Below, piece by piece: positions 15,029 through 24,217 of a DNA stretch of 64,000 nucleotides. The stretch is from contig NZ_CP012268.1 of the NCBI RefSeq assembly GCF_001277195.1, positions 1,860,001 through 1,924,000 on the forward strand, read 5' to 3'. The position numbers and the translations under genes were made by a program. The notes beneath the pieces are model-generated. The model had not been told where the DNA came from and ran no database searches. It was given only the letters and a program-made list of their open reading frames with translations. Within the stretch, counting starts at the first letter, position 1; each line of letters opens with the position of its first letter. The stretch comes from Cronobacter muytjensii ATCC 51329. GTDB taxonomy: Bacteria > Pseudomonadota > Gammaproteobacteria > Enterobacterales > Enterobacteriaceae.

Positions 15029-17706
15029 TATTCCTCCAGCAGTTGAATCAGGAATTCACGCACCCGACGCTGCTGCGTCGCGAGCGCCTGACGCCACGCC
15101 TCGCGCTGCGCCGCAGACGCGCCGGGCTCCTGGCTTTCGACCTCCTGCAACAGCGTCGTCAGCCCTTCAAAACCGAAGGTCGCCGCTTCGCCGCGCAGTT
15201 TGTGCGCCAGCCGGTGGGCCTGTTCGCCATCGCCGCTGGCCAGAGCCGCGTCCAGCAGCGCCGCCAGCTCGTCAAAACCGTCGGAAAAGAGCCCGAGCAG
15301 CTCTTTTAGCAGCCCCAGATCGCCGTCGAATGCCGCCAGCAGCTGCGCGGCGTCCGGCAGGCCGCCGGGCGGTGGGGGCGGCGTACCGGGGGAGAAGCGC
15401 GACAGCTCATCGGCCAGCGCTACCAGAGAGACCGGTTTGGAGAGATACCCGTCAAACCCCATCGCCAGACAGCGCTCTCTGTCGCCCTGCATCGCATGCG
15501 CGGTCATCACAATCGCCATCTGATGCCCACCGCGCTGAACCTCTTCCTGGCGCAGCGCGCGGATCGCCGCTTCGCCGTCCATCACCGGCATCTGCAAATC
15601 CATCAGCAAAATATCCCAGCCGCCCTGACGCCATTGCTCCAGCGCCAGCAGGCCGTTATCCACCGTCACGCACGTATGGCCGAGTTTCTCCAGCAGCCGC
15701 ACCGCCAGTAGCTGGTTTACCGGGTTATCCTCTGCCAGCAGAATGCGCATCGGCGCGCTTTCCGCCAGCACCGGCGCAGGCGCGACCGCCACCGGCGCGG
15801 GGGATGGCGCCAGATCGGGGCTCAGCGCTTCGCCAAGCGCACGGGCGAGTTCATGCTGGTCGACCGGTTTATTGAGATACCAGGCAATGCCGGTGCGCCG
15901 CAGCGTCGAGAGATCCAGGTCGCGGCTCATGGAGCTCAACATAATAATTTTGCTGCGCGACGCCTGAGGCAGTACGGAGATCTCCAGTGCGAGCGAGATG
16001 CCGTCCATCTCCGGCATCTGGGCGTCGAGCACGATCACGGGGAAATCGCTGTCGGTCTCCAGCAGGGCGAGCGCGCCGGCAGCGCCGGAAACGCAGATCG
16101 GGTTTAAGCCAAGCTGATTGAGCATCGCCTGCATCAGGCGGCGGTTGGTGGCATTATCGTCCACCACCAGCACCCGCTCGCCGCTAAAGTGCGTCAGCGG
16201 CTGCACGTCCGGCGTCGTCTGCGCCGCGCTTTGCAGCGGCAGAGTAAAACTGAATTCGCTGCCCTGGTTCGGCTCGCTGGCCACAGTCAGCTTGCCGCCC
16301 ATCATCGCCACCAGCCGCGCGGAAATCGTCAGCCCCAGACCGGTGCCGCCGTAGCGGCGCGTTGTTGAGGTGTCGGCCTGGCTGAAGGCTTCGAAAATCA
16401 CCTGCTGTTTTTCCGGCGGAATGCCGATGCCGCTGTCACGCACCCGAAAACGCCATTCACCGGGCTGCGCGCCGGGCGCGACGGCGAGGAGGATCTCGCC
16501 CTGAGGGGTGAATTTCAGCGCGTTGCTGAGCAAATTGGTGAGCACCTGGCGCAGCCGCACGACGTCGACGCGCATCATCTCCGGCACGCGTTCGTCCACG
16601 TCTACCAGCAGCTCTATCTGTTTTTCGCTGGCGAGCGGCATCAGCGGGCGCACCAGCGACTGAATAAAGGGCCGCAGCGCCACATATTCTTCATGCAGCA
16701 CAATTTTACCCGCCTCGATTTTGGAGAAATCAAGGATGTCATCAATGATATGCAGCAGCGACTGCGCGGAGCTCATCACCAGCGTCAGGTATTCGCGCTG
16801 TTCGGCGTTGAGATCGGTATCCAGGCACAGCTGCGTCATGCCGAGGATCCCATTCATGGGCGTGCGGATCTCATGGCTCATGTTCGCCAGGAACGCGCTT
16901 TTAGCTTCACTGGCGGCGCGTGCGGCGTTGGCCGCCTCGCGGGAGATAAGCTCCGCCTCTTTGCGGCGCGTAATATCCTGGAGCGTACCGATTAACCGCT
17001 CAATTTCGCCGCTGACGGTTAGCGCGATTATCTGCCCGGAGAGCAGCATCCAGAGCCATTTACCGCTGCGATGCTGCACGCGAATTTCGCATTCAAACAC
17101 CGGCATCTGGTGTTCACTGGCGCGCTGCATGGCGTTTTTCAGCAGATCCCGGTCTTCGGGATGGATAAGCCCCAGTAAAAAGCGGCTGTTGTGTTGCAAC
17201 TGCCCGCGCGGCTCGCCCAGCAGGTTCAGAAGGGCGTCGTTAAGGTGCAGGGCGTCGGTGGTGACCTGCCAGTCCCAGATGCCGATATGAATCGACTCGG
17301 CGGCCAGCAGGAAATCGTCATGCAGCAGCTGACGGGTACTCTGGAGGGTATCGAGCGCGCTGATATCGGTGTGCAGGCTGATAATGCCGCCGTCGGCGGT
17401 ACGCTGATGCTGAATAAAGAGCCGCCGCGCGTGAAGCTGGCGCACTTCGCAGTGCCCATCCTGCCGACAGTTGGCCAGCAGCGAGGCGATAAGCGCGTTA
17501 CGGCTGCGGCTGTCGGTCTGAAAACCGGCGTTAACAAACTGCGCCGCCAGCGCGCTTAGCGTCGCGCCGTGCGCCAGATGGCCGACGATCCCCGGATAAA
17601 AGTGGCTGACCTGGGCATTCCAGGCGACCAGCCGCTCGTCTTTATCGTAAAACAGCAGGGCGGCGGGCAGCGCGTCGAGCGCTGGCGGAAAGGCGTGGCC
17701 GTTCAT
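15028..17706 (-). CDS. Soluble hybrid histidine kinase (PAS-PAS-HisKA-HATPase-REC-REC-Hpt)
   Basis: An 892-residue cytoplasmic phosphorelay protein with no membrane helix. Two PAS-like regions (about 8-115 and 135-250) are followed by HisKA with His278 (MSHEIRTP), an ATPase domain with N-box SNALKF (394-399) and G-boxes DSGIGIP (424-430) and GGTGLGL (453-459), REC1 with Asp561, REC2 with Asp703, and an Hpt domain with His835 (AHKLRGEAATFG). This resembles a BarA/GacS kinase without the periplasmic sensor. Its ATG overlaps the globin stop (ATGA). The likely downstream target is the REC-PP2C protein at 26705, which has a lone REC domain. The sensed signal may come through PAS or the adjacent globin. 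Confidence 0.92.
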   Translation of the reverse strand: MNGHAFPPALDALPAALLFYDKDERLVAWNAQVSHFYPGIVGHLAHGATLSALAAQFVNAGFQTDSRSRNALIASLLANCRQDGHCEVRQLHARRLFIQHQRTADGGIISLHTDISALDTLQSTRQLLHDDFLLAAESIHIGIWDWQVTTDALHLNDALLNLLGEPRGQLQHNSRFLLGLIHPEDRDLLKNAMQRASEHQMPVFECEIRVQHRSGKWLWMLLSGQIIALTVSGEIERLIGTLQDITRRKEAELISREAANAARAASEAKSAFLANMSHEIRTPMNGILGMTQLCLDTDLNAEQREYLTLVMSSAQSLLHIIDDILDFSKIEAGKIVLHEEYVALRPFIQSLVRPLMPLASEKQIELLVDVDERVPEMMRVDVVRLRQVLTNLLSNALKFTPQGEILLAVAPGAQPGEWRFRVRDSGIGIPPEKQQVIFEAFSQADTSTTRRYGGTGLGLTISARLVAMMGGKLTVASEPNQGSEFSFTLPLQSAAQTTPDVQPLTHFSGERVLVVDDNATNRRLMQAMLNQLGLNPICVSGAAGALALLETDSDFPVIVLDAQMPEMDGISLALEISVLPQASRSKIIMLSSMSRDLDLSTLRRTGIAWYLNKPVDQHELARALGEALSPDLAPSPAPVAVAPAPVLAESAPMRILLAEDNPVNQLLAVRLLEKLGHTCVTVDNGLLALEQWRQGGWDILLMDLQMPVMDGEAAIRALRQEEVQRGGHQMAIVMTAHAMQGDRERCLAMGFDGYLSKPVSLVALADELSRFSPGTPPPPPGGLPDAAQLLAAFDGDLGLLKELLGLFSDGFDELAALLDAALASGDGEQAHRLAHKLRGEAATFGFEGLTTLLQEVESQEPGASAAQREAWRQALATQQRRVREFLIQLLEE

Positions 17707-18140
17707 AATTGCGCCCCTGGCTTATAGTTCAGCTCCGCCTGGCGCCGCATATACTCAAGCCCCGGCGCGATGGTCATCGCCCAGGCCGTCAGCACTTCTT
17801 CATCGCAGTTCGGATCGAGCTCCGCTACCGTCTCCAGGATCGCTCGCCGCCAGTGGGCGAAGAAGTTGGGCGGCAGGCGCACGCCATTGCTCTCCTGCTG
17901 GCGCGCCAGGCGTTCCAGAAAATCGGGCACCATCAGCACGCCGTCGACCATTAACATCGCGAAAAAGCTTTTATAGACGAATTTGCGCAGCGTCTGCGGA
18001 TCCACCGTGGCGAAGTGGTGTTCGGTTTCCGGCGTCATATGGATAAAACGGGCAAAAAAGCGTTCGAAAAACGGCTGTTTGTCGTCGTTGGGAAAGAGAC
18101 GGCTGTAGCTTTCATCAAACAGATCCCGATAGAGCATCAT
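17703..18140 (-). CDS. Globin-fold protein, probably heme-less
   Basis: A 145-residue all-helical protein with a globin-like pattern: YSRLFPND...FFERFFARF (A/B helices), HHFATVD (CD region), LRKFVYKSFFAML (E helix), then LARQQESNGVRLPPNFFAHWRRAIL (F/G helices). In heme globins the F-helix pattern is LxxxHxxxGV; here Gln82 stands where the proximal His is expected, so heme binding is doubtful. Heme-less globin folds are known as sensory N-terminal domains of stressosome RsbR proteins. It is translationally coupled on both sides (ATGA overlaps) between a DUF3131 gene and the hybrid kinase. GGAGG lies seven bases before the chosen ATG at 18140. A sensor or partner for the kinase is inferred. Confidence 0.68.
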   Translation of the reverse strand: MMLYRDLFDESYSRLFPNDDKQPFFERFFARFIHMTPETEHHFATVDPQTLRKFVYKSFFAMLMVDGVLMVPDFLERLARQQESNGVRLPPNFFAHWRRAILETVAELDPNCDEEVLTAWAMTIAPGLEYMRRQAELNYKPGAQL

Positions 18141-19534
18141 CGGCGAACCTCCGGGCGGCTTTCGCCAGGCAGACACTGGCGCAGGGGGTTGAACACGTCG
18201 CTCAGACGGCGGCTGAAATAGCTGCCGGAGGCGGGGGCGTCACTGGACAACAGCGGGCCGCCGTTGGCTTTGTAAAACAGCGCCTCCAGCACGGTGGCGT
18301 TGGTGGAAAGCGTCAGCGACCGGTTGTAGTCGCCCGTCGCCTCAATGCGGCCCTCATACCAGCCGCGCTTTTCGTCATACATCAGGCGGGTCGCCTGCAT
18401 CAGCGCGTCCGTATAAGGCGTATCCCAGAGCACCCAGAGCGAGAACACCGCTTTGGTGGAGACCTGCGCCAGACGCGGATACTCTTTGCCGTCGTCGCCA
18501 AGCGTGTTCCACGCATAGCCATTAGCCCAGAGGGTGTCGGTGGCGTGCCACGGCGCGGCGCTGGTATTGAAATCGGCGCGGGCGGTCAGAATACGCTCCT
18601 GCTGCCAGCGGCTCTCCTGAGTCAGGTAAACGAGATGGGCGCGCTCGCGCAGGTTGTTGATTTTGTCACGTTCAACCCCCGGCACTTCCCAGCCGAACTC
18701 CAGCCCCGGCAGGGTGTAGGGCAGCGTGGTAATCAGCGATGGCTGCCAGGTCGTACGCGGATCGCGGGCGTCCACCGGCAGCGCGCGATCATACATAATC
18801 ACGTTCTGCGAAGGCGGGCTCCAGGCTTTCGCGGGCGAAAACCCCCACAGGCTAAAGCCCGCAGCGGCGTATTCGCTCTCGCCGAGCCGGATTTCGTCAC
18901 GCGGCGCGAGCTGCCCGCTCTGCATCTGCGCGGCATACAGCGCGCCGTCTTTATCGATGACCGGGCAGAAATTCCAGCGGATCACCACGCGTTCCAGATA
19001 TTCGCTGTACTGCGGGTGATATTGCGCCACCAGGCGCAGCGCCAGCATCAGGCGCGCCATATCGCGCGCCGACCAGCCCATCACGCCCGGTTTGCCGGTA
19101 AAATCCACCATCGCCGGGGTCCAGGTCGAATAGAGCCGGTTCGGCGTCTGGCGGGCGGTCAATGGCAGGCGGTTGAGCGTGCCGAGCAGGCGGGTCAGGC
19201 GCGCATCGAACGTCTTTTCATCCACCAGGTTAAGCTCACGCGCGGCGGTCAGCGCAATCAGCGCGTCGCCCATCTGCCATAGCGAGGCGACAGGGCGCTT
19301 ATCGCTGCCGTTCACCAGGCCCGTCGCCTCCTGGGTGTTATTTTCGAAATAGCGCCAGGCGATAGCGGCCCATTCGCGCTCCTGCGGCGTGAGCGCGCTG
19401 ATGCGTGCCGTGGTGTGCCAGCCCCCGTGCGAGACCCAGCGCCACCCCGCGCGGTCATCGCGCAGCAAAAGCCAGGCGACGAGCGCGCCCAGAACGGCGA
19501 GAATAAGCAGCAGTCGGCTTACTGTTTTAAGCAT
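18137..19534 (-). CDS. DUF3131 protein, membrane-anchored (third of three)
   Basis: A 465-residue protein with one N-terminal membrane helix (about 6-24, LLLILAVLGALVAWLLL), so an inner-membrane-anchored periplasmic domain. The body matches the DUF3131 pattern: EREWAAIAWRYFENNT near 52, TGLVN, WQMGDALIALTAARELN, GWSARDMARLMLALR, and ESEYAAAGFSLWGF. It keeps the two acidic positions shared with its upstream paralogue (Asp in SARDM, Glu in SEYA). It overlaps the preceding gene by 16 bases and the next by ATGA. Helical-toroid carbohydrate processing is my inference from the pattern and from the synthase/hydrolase context. Confidence 0.78.
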   Translation of the reverse strand: MLKTVSRLLLILAVLGALVAWLLLRDDRAGWRWVSHGGWHTTARISALTPQEREWAAIAWRYFENNTQEATGLVNGSDKRPVASLWQMGDALIALTAARELNLVDEKTFDARLTRLLGTLNRLPLTARQTPNRLYSTWTPAMVDFTGKPGVMGWSARDMARLMLALRLVAQYHPQYSEYLERVVIRWNFCPVIDKDGALYAAQMQSGQLAPRDEIRLGESEYAAAGFSLWGFSPAKAWSPPSQNVIMYDRALPVDARDPRTTWQPSLITTLPYTLPGLEFGWEVPGVERDKINNLRERAHLVYLTQESRWQQERILTARADFNTSAAPWHATDTLWANGYAWNTLGDDGKEYPRLAQVSTKAVFSLWVLWDTPYTDALMQATRLMYDEKRGWYEGRIEATGDYNRSLTLSTNATVLEALFYKANGGPLLSSDAPASGSYFSRRLSDVFNPLRQCLPGESRPEVRR

Positions 19535-21069
19535 GTCGCGGTTACCGGTGGCAATTTCACTGGTGCGTCATCGTTACAGGTGGCGCACTGGCAGGCCTGA
19601 CAGGTCGGCTTGCTGCGTACCGCCGTGCCGCTCTGCTGGCACCAGTTCTGGATGCCTGGCGTCATGTTGAGGAACGGACGGTTGCGTCGGGTGTTATTGT
19701 CCTCAAACAGATCGACCAGTTTTTTCTCCCACAATGACGGCGCGTAATCTTTGTTCTTCGGATCGTTAGTGTTAAAGCGCATCAGCTTGCCCTGTTTTTT
19801 GTACAGCAGCGCTTCGAGCATGATGCCGTTGTTGTTACCGGTGAAGGCGTTAATGGTCCCGTCGCCGTTTTCATAGATGCCTTCGTAGTAGCCCTGTTTC
19901 GGATCGTTGGCGTTCTCGATGGTGGTAAAAAGACGGTCGGTGTAGGGCGAATCCCACAGCACCCACATGCCGAGCGCCGCCTTGAGCGACACCGCCGCCA
20001 CCTGCGGCACGTACTGGCCTTTATCAGTAATCGTGTTCCAGTTGAAACCGTCGCTGAACACGGTGTCGTAAACGAAGTAGGGAGTTTTATCGAGCTGATG
20101 CTCGGAGCGGGCAGTCAGCACGCCGGTAATGGTGTAGCGGTTTTCCTGAGCCTGATAGACGCGGTCGGCGAAATCCTTCATCCACGGGTGCGTGAAATTA
20201 TTCGGACTGTCGTCGCGGTCTTTGGCGGTATCCCAGCCCATCTCAAGCCCGTAGAGCAGGTACGATTCGGTGACCACGTAGTTATGCTGATTAGTGCGAC
20301 GCGGGTCGCGGGAGTCATACGGCACCAGTACGCAATAGATATCGGCGAGCGCGTAAGGCTCCGGGCGGTTCGCCTGGCAGGTGTTAAAACCCCAGAGCTG
20401 ATAGCCCGCCGACGCGTACTCTTCATACCCCAGGCGGCCTTCCTGCACATATTTCGGCTGATTGTTTTCGAGATAAGCCCCATACATGGTGCCGCACGGG
20501 TCGACCACGTTGGTGAAATCCCAGCCCAGCACGATGTTATCGACGCTGTTGCCATACTCCGGGTAGCGCTCTTTAACGATCCGCAGCCACAGCAGCATGC
20601 GTCCCATATCCAGCGCCGAGAAGCCTATCTCGCCGGGTTTGTTTACGTAGTTCACCTTCTGCGCGGTAATGGTGTTATAGGCTTTGTTCGGCACCTGGTT
20701 GCGAAACAGATCGAGTTTGTTGAGCGTGCCGAGCAGCTTCAGCATCCGGCGGTCGAACTCCGCTTTATCGATAATCCCCAGCTCGCGCGCCGCGACAAGC
20801 GCGCCGATATAAGAGCCGGTATCCCACATGGTGGTCGACGGATACTGGTTTACGGCATTGACCAGCCCGGTTTTGGGCTGATAGTTGACCACGAAATATT
20901 GCCAGGCGTTTTTCGCCATGGTCATTTCACGCTCGGTCAGCTCGCCGTGACGCGCCGGATAATCATTCGCGGGCAGTTGGCCCCGCCCCTGGGCCGTCAC
21001 CGAACAGCCCAGCAGTAAAAAAATGCAGGCGCAAAAGCGAAAAAACTGGGGCAAAGATGTCAAAGTCAT
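19519..21069 (-). CDS. DUF3131 protein, secreted, possible lipoprotein (second of three)
   Basis: A 516-residue protein starting at the ATG 21069, which overlaps the upstream stop (ATGA); an upstream in-frame start adds 16 unlikely residues. The N-terminal signal FFRFCACIFLLLGC ends in a possible lipobox (LLGC), giving a candidate lipoprotein, though Leu at -2 is not ideal. The DUF3131 body is the most complete of the three: TGLVN, WDTGSYIGALVAARELG, GFSALDMGRMLLWLR, YEEYASAGYQLWGF. The C-terminal tail carries four Cys (CQACQCATC) of unknown role. Likely periplasmic, part of the polymer pathway with the GT2 synthase. Confidence 0.78.
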   Translation of the reverse strand: MTLTSLPQFFRFCACIFLLLGCSVTAQGRGQLPANDYPARHGELTEREMTMAKNAWQYFVVNYQPKTGLVNAVNQYPSTTMWDTGSYIGALVAARELGIIDKAEFDRRMLKLLGTLNKLDLFRNQVPNKAYNTITAQKVNYVNKPGEIGFSALDMGRMLLWLRIVKERYPEYGNSVDNIVLGWDFTNVVDPCGTMYGAYLENNQPKYVQEGRLGYEEYASAGYQLWGFNTCQANRPEPYALADIYCVLVPYDSRDPRRTNQHNYVVTESYLLYGLEMGWDTAKDRDDSPNNFTHPWMKDFADRVYQAQENRYTITGVLTARSEHQLDKTPYFVYDTVFSDGFNWNTITDKGQYVPQVAAVSLKAALGMWVLWDSPYTDRLFTTIENANDPKQGYYEGIYENGDGTINAFTGNNNGIMLEALLYKKQGKLMRFNTNDPKNKDYAPSLWEKKLVDLFEDNNTRRNRPFLNMTPGIQNWCQQSGTAVRSKPTCQACQCATCNDDAPVKLPPVTATCLKQ

Positions 21070-22406
21070 GGTGTTACTCCCGCAGAAGCATTGGCGGTGG
21101 AAGGCGTGTGCTGGCATCCCAGACAGAGCAATTGCCCGCCGGTGATATAGGCAAGGCTCTCCAGCACCACCGCGTTGGTGTCGGCATCAATCACGTTATT
21201 CACGCTGTTATTCAGATTCAGACCGCGCTGCCAGCCTTTACCCGGCACCAGCAACGGTTGCACCTGCTGGCGCAGGGCTTCGCTCCAGCCGTTGCGAAAA
21301 AGCGCGTACCAGGCGAAGGCGGAGCGGGTGGATGTAATGGCCGTGCGCTCCGGCGCGGTTTTGTCATAGGCGGTTTCGCCAGCCTCGCGCTCCGGCTGAC
21401 GCTCAGGAATGGCGGCTGCGTAATCGGGCGCCTGTTCGGCGTAGTCGGTACTGATGGGCGGCTTGCGTACCCGCAGGCTGTTGCGGCGCTGCTGGATCTG
21501 CATGATGCGCCACGCCACTTCGCCGCTCTGCGCGTCAAAACCCAGCTCAAGCCCGGTCAACAGCCAGGGCAGGCTCACCAGCGACGGCTGTTTGCCCCAC
21601 GGCGTGCGAAGCCCTTCGTCCGGCACCATGATCCCGTCGATATCAATCATGCTCTGGCCTTCCGGTGGCTGCGTGACGGCAAGCCCGGCCGTGGTGTTAA
21701 TCAGGCGCAGCGTATGGCTTGCGTAGGTGCGATAGCCGAAGCTGTCGCGCGGCTCGTCGGTCGGGATCACCCAGTGGCGCACCGGCAGCGCCGCGCTGGT
21801 ATTTTTCGCCTCAACAAACAGCGCGTCGAGATCCCAGCGCGACATTAGCGCGGTCACGGCGGGCGCATGCTGCGGGTAGTGCCACAGCAGCACCTGTAAG
21901 GCCATCAGCAAGCGTCCGGCTCCAATGGCGCTGCTCTCGGGCTTGCCCAAAATCTCCTGCGACTCTGCACGGTAGTAAGCGGCTGGCAGGCCCTGCGGTG
22001 TGAGCGGCAGTTCGCCGAGCGTATACAGCGCCTCTGTGACGCGCTCGTCAAACTCGTCGCGGGTGATCACCTCCAGGCGGTAGGCGGAGACCGCCGCCAG
22101 CAGGTAACTGCCAGTGCTCCAGAGGCTGAACCACGGCGCGCCGTCCTGGGCGTTCACCAGGCCATCGGGGCGGGTATTGTTGACAAAATATTGCCAGGCG
22201 ACGCGCGCCCACACGGCTTCGTCGAAGGTGAGCTGGCGCGATTGCGGCAGCGGCGGGAAATCTTCGCTAAGCGTAATGCCGCTGCTGCTCTCCACGCGCG
22301 TCGGCATCTGGCGTTCAACCCAGACCACGACGGCGAACCCAATCAAAAAGCCCACCAGAATGGTGATATAGCTGCGCGCGCTCAGCAGGGCGTCGGTGAC
22401 TTTCAT
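21066..22406 (-). CDS. Divergent DUF3131-like protein, membrane-anchored (first of three)
   Basis: A 446-residue protein with an N-terminal membrane helix (about 14-31) and a periplasmic body related to the next two genes: VARVAWQYFVNNTRPDGLVN, LWSTGSYLLAAVSAYRLE, and a late LESLAYITGG block. It has lost both acidic positions common to its paralogues: SAIGAG replaces SAxDM and YRTYAS replaces EEYAS/SEYAA. It may therefore be a structural or regulatory partner rather than an enzyme. A low-complexity proline/glutamate-rich stretch (about 290-330) interrupts the body. Its ATG overlaps the GT2 stop. Confidence 0.68.
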   Translation of the reverse strand: MKVTDALLSARSYITILVGFLIGFAVVVWVERQMPTRVESSSGITLSEDFPPLPQSRQLTFDEAVWARVAWQYFVNNTRPDGLVNAQDGAPWFSLWSTGSYLLAAVSAYRLEVITRDEFDERVTEALYTLGELPLTPQGLPAAYYRAESQEILGKPESSAIGAGRLLMALQVLLWHYPQHAPAVTALMSRWDLDALFVEAKNTSAALPVRHWVIPTDEPRDSFGYRTYASHTLRLINTTAGLAVTQPPEGQSMIDIDGIMVPDEGLRTPWGKQPSLVSLPWLLTGLELGFDAQSGEVAWRIMQIQQRRNSLRVRKPPISTDYAEQAPDYAAAIPERQPEREAGETAYDKTAPERTAITSTRSAFAWYALFRNGWSEALRQQVQPLLVPGKGWQRGLNLNNSVNNVIDADTNAVVLESLAYITGGQLLCLGCQHTPSTANASAGVTP

Positions 22407-24217
22407 GCGCCGCTCTCCTCATCCGCCGGTTGCCACATGGCGGCCATAATCATCGGCAGCATGGCGGCGATATTCACCGCGCCCCAGAAGATGTTAATCA
22501 CATAGCCGGACGGATCGTCCACCGCGCCGCGCGCCACCTGAATACCGCCCCAGATAAGCCCGGCAAGCGTCAGCACCACAATGGCGATTTGCGGCTTCAC
22601 CAGGTAGAGGAAGCGCCCGGTCTGGCGCTCTTTCGGCGTCACGTGGAACTTGATCTGCTCGCCGCGCAGCACCGTATCCAGCGCCTTGAGATTCATGGAG
22701 AAGAACGCCAGATACGAGGCGCGGCCATCCCACGCCGAAATCCCCCAGGTACCGAACATAAACGCCAGCTCCGAGACGATAAAAAAGGGCAGAAAATGCA
22801 GATAAAAGGGCGTCGACCAGGCGGAAACGGGGGGAATGCCGGTAAAGAGATAGATTAGCGGCGACACCAGAAACACGGTATTCCAGACGCAGGCGAGATA
22901 AGACCAGAATGTGGTGGCGTACATCAGCGTCTGGGGCAGCGAGAGCTTAAAGCGACGGCGGCTGAAAATATTGTCGTGAAACAGAATATCGAGGGAGCCG
23001 GCGGCATATTTAAAACGCTGGATAATCCAGGTCAGCATGTCCTGCGGCGAGAGCATTTTCGATTCGATGCGCGGATGCATCACCGAGCGCCAGCGACGCG
23101 CGCTGTCGCCATGCAATACGATAGAGGTATAGATATCTTCCGAGACGTGGAATTTATAAGGCGTCAGCTCGGTATCATAGAGCACATGCGGGCGCATAGC
23201 GTCCTGGAGCGCTTCACGCATCGACGGGTCGCGGATGTCGCGCGTGTGGCGGTCGATTTCTTCTTCCACCGTCCAGACATAACTGCGCAGCGCTGCCTGC
23301 ATAATCGCCTCCCGGCGATGCACCGACGCCGCACCGCAGCAAAAAGCCGCGTTCGCCCAGTTGCGCCGGCGCAGGATCACATCATAAAACATGCGCGGAT
23401 CGTTGAAGAACGGGTCGCGACCGATAGTCACCGGGCCGACGATTTTCTCCGACAGCCAGCCGAGCGCATAGCCCGGCTTGCCCGCTTTGCGCGCCAGCCA
23501 GCGCGGCAGCCGTTCGCCCTCGGGCAAATCGAAAAACCACTGCGGCGTCTGCACCCAGGCGACGTCCGGGTCGCGGAAATAGCCGAGCGTATGTTCAAGC
23601 AGCGTCGGGAATACGCGGGTGTCGGCGTCACAAATCACGATAAAATCGCCGTCAGTCTGCTCCAGGCCGTTACGCAGGTTACCGGCCTTAAAACCGATAT
23701 TGGTTTCGCGGGTGATGTAGTTAACGCCTTCTTCCTCACAGACCGCGCGCATCGCAGGGCGGCGGCCATCGTCCAGGACATGGATGCGGTAATCGAGCGG
23801 GCCTGGATAGCGGATTTTCAGCGCATCTTTGATGGACAGCCGCACCAGCTCAACATCTTCGGAATAGGTGGCGATGAAAAGGTCGACGCGCACCGGGCGC
23901 GGCTCCGCGCGGTCATCCGGATTCAGGCAGTCGTTGATATCCAGCGGGGCGGGCTGTTGTGGCGGATCATCCTCACGCCACAGGTTGATGGTAAAAAGCA
24001 CCGTGCCTATCCAGGCGCAGGTTTCCGCAATGACCAGCGGCAGCGCGTACCACAGCGCATCCATATTCAGTGAATCGGTCCAGCGCCAGCGAATATAATT
24101 TGCGCCCAGCACCAACGCCGCGACGGACATTATCTGCCAGAGAATTTTCACGACGCGGGGCGTTTTTAACGGCTCCGGCGGTTTACGGTCTTCAAAGCGG
24201 GAGAAATAAAAGCCCAT
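22403..24217 (-). CDS. Cellulose-synthase-like GT2 glycosyltransferase
   Basis: A 604-residue processive inner-membrane synthase. Two membrane segments lie at about 25-42 and 57-78, the cytoplasmic GT2 domain at about 108-410, and further membrane segments after 425. Catalytic motifs are present: DDG 149-151, DAD 197-199, QTPQWFF 223-229, FCCGAASV 292-299, SED 359-361 (TED equivalent) and QRFKY 400-404 in place of QxxRW. No PilZ domain follows, unlike BcsA, and no BcsB partner is nearby. I start at the ATG 24217; a TTG at 24241 is possible. First gene of the leftward operon. A beta-linked glucan or similar polymer is likely, but the sugar cannot be read from sequence. Confidence 0.88.
   Translation of the reverse strand: MGFYFSRFEDRKPPEPLKTPRVVKILWQIMSVAALVLGANYIRWRWTDSLNMDALWYALPLVIAETCAWIGTVLFTINLWREDDPPQQPAPLDINDCLNPDDRAEPRPVRVDLFIATYSEDVELVRLSIKDALKIRYPGPLDYRIHVLDDGRRPAMRAVCEEEGVNYITRETNIGFKAGNLRNGLEQTDGDFIVICDADTRVFPTLLEHTLGYFRDPDVAWVQTPQWFFDLPEGERLPRWLARKAGKPGYALGWLSEKIVGPVTIGRDPFFNDPRMFYDVILRRRNWANAAFCCGAASVHRREAIMQAALRSYVWTVEEEIDRHTRDIRDPSMREALQDAMRPHVLYDTELTPYKFHVSEDIYTSIVLHGDSARRWRSVMHPRIESKMLSPQDMLTWIIQRFKYAAGSLDILFHDNIFSRRRFKLSLPQTLMYATTFWSYLACVWNTVFLVSPLIYLFTGIPPVSAWSTPFYLHFLPFFIVSELAFMFGTWGISAWDGRASYLAFFSMNLKALDTVLRGEQIKFHVTPKERQTGRFLYLVKPQIAIVVLTLAGLIWGGIQVARGAVDDPSGYVINIFWGAVNIAAMLPMIMAAMWQPADEESGA

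Noticed and set aside
17703..18176. Longer version of the globin gene starting at 18176
   Set aside because: The ATG at 18140 has GGAGG at ideal distance and overlaps the upstream stop; the extra N-terminal residues are proline-rich and not globin-like.
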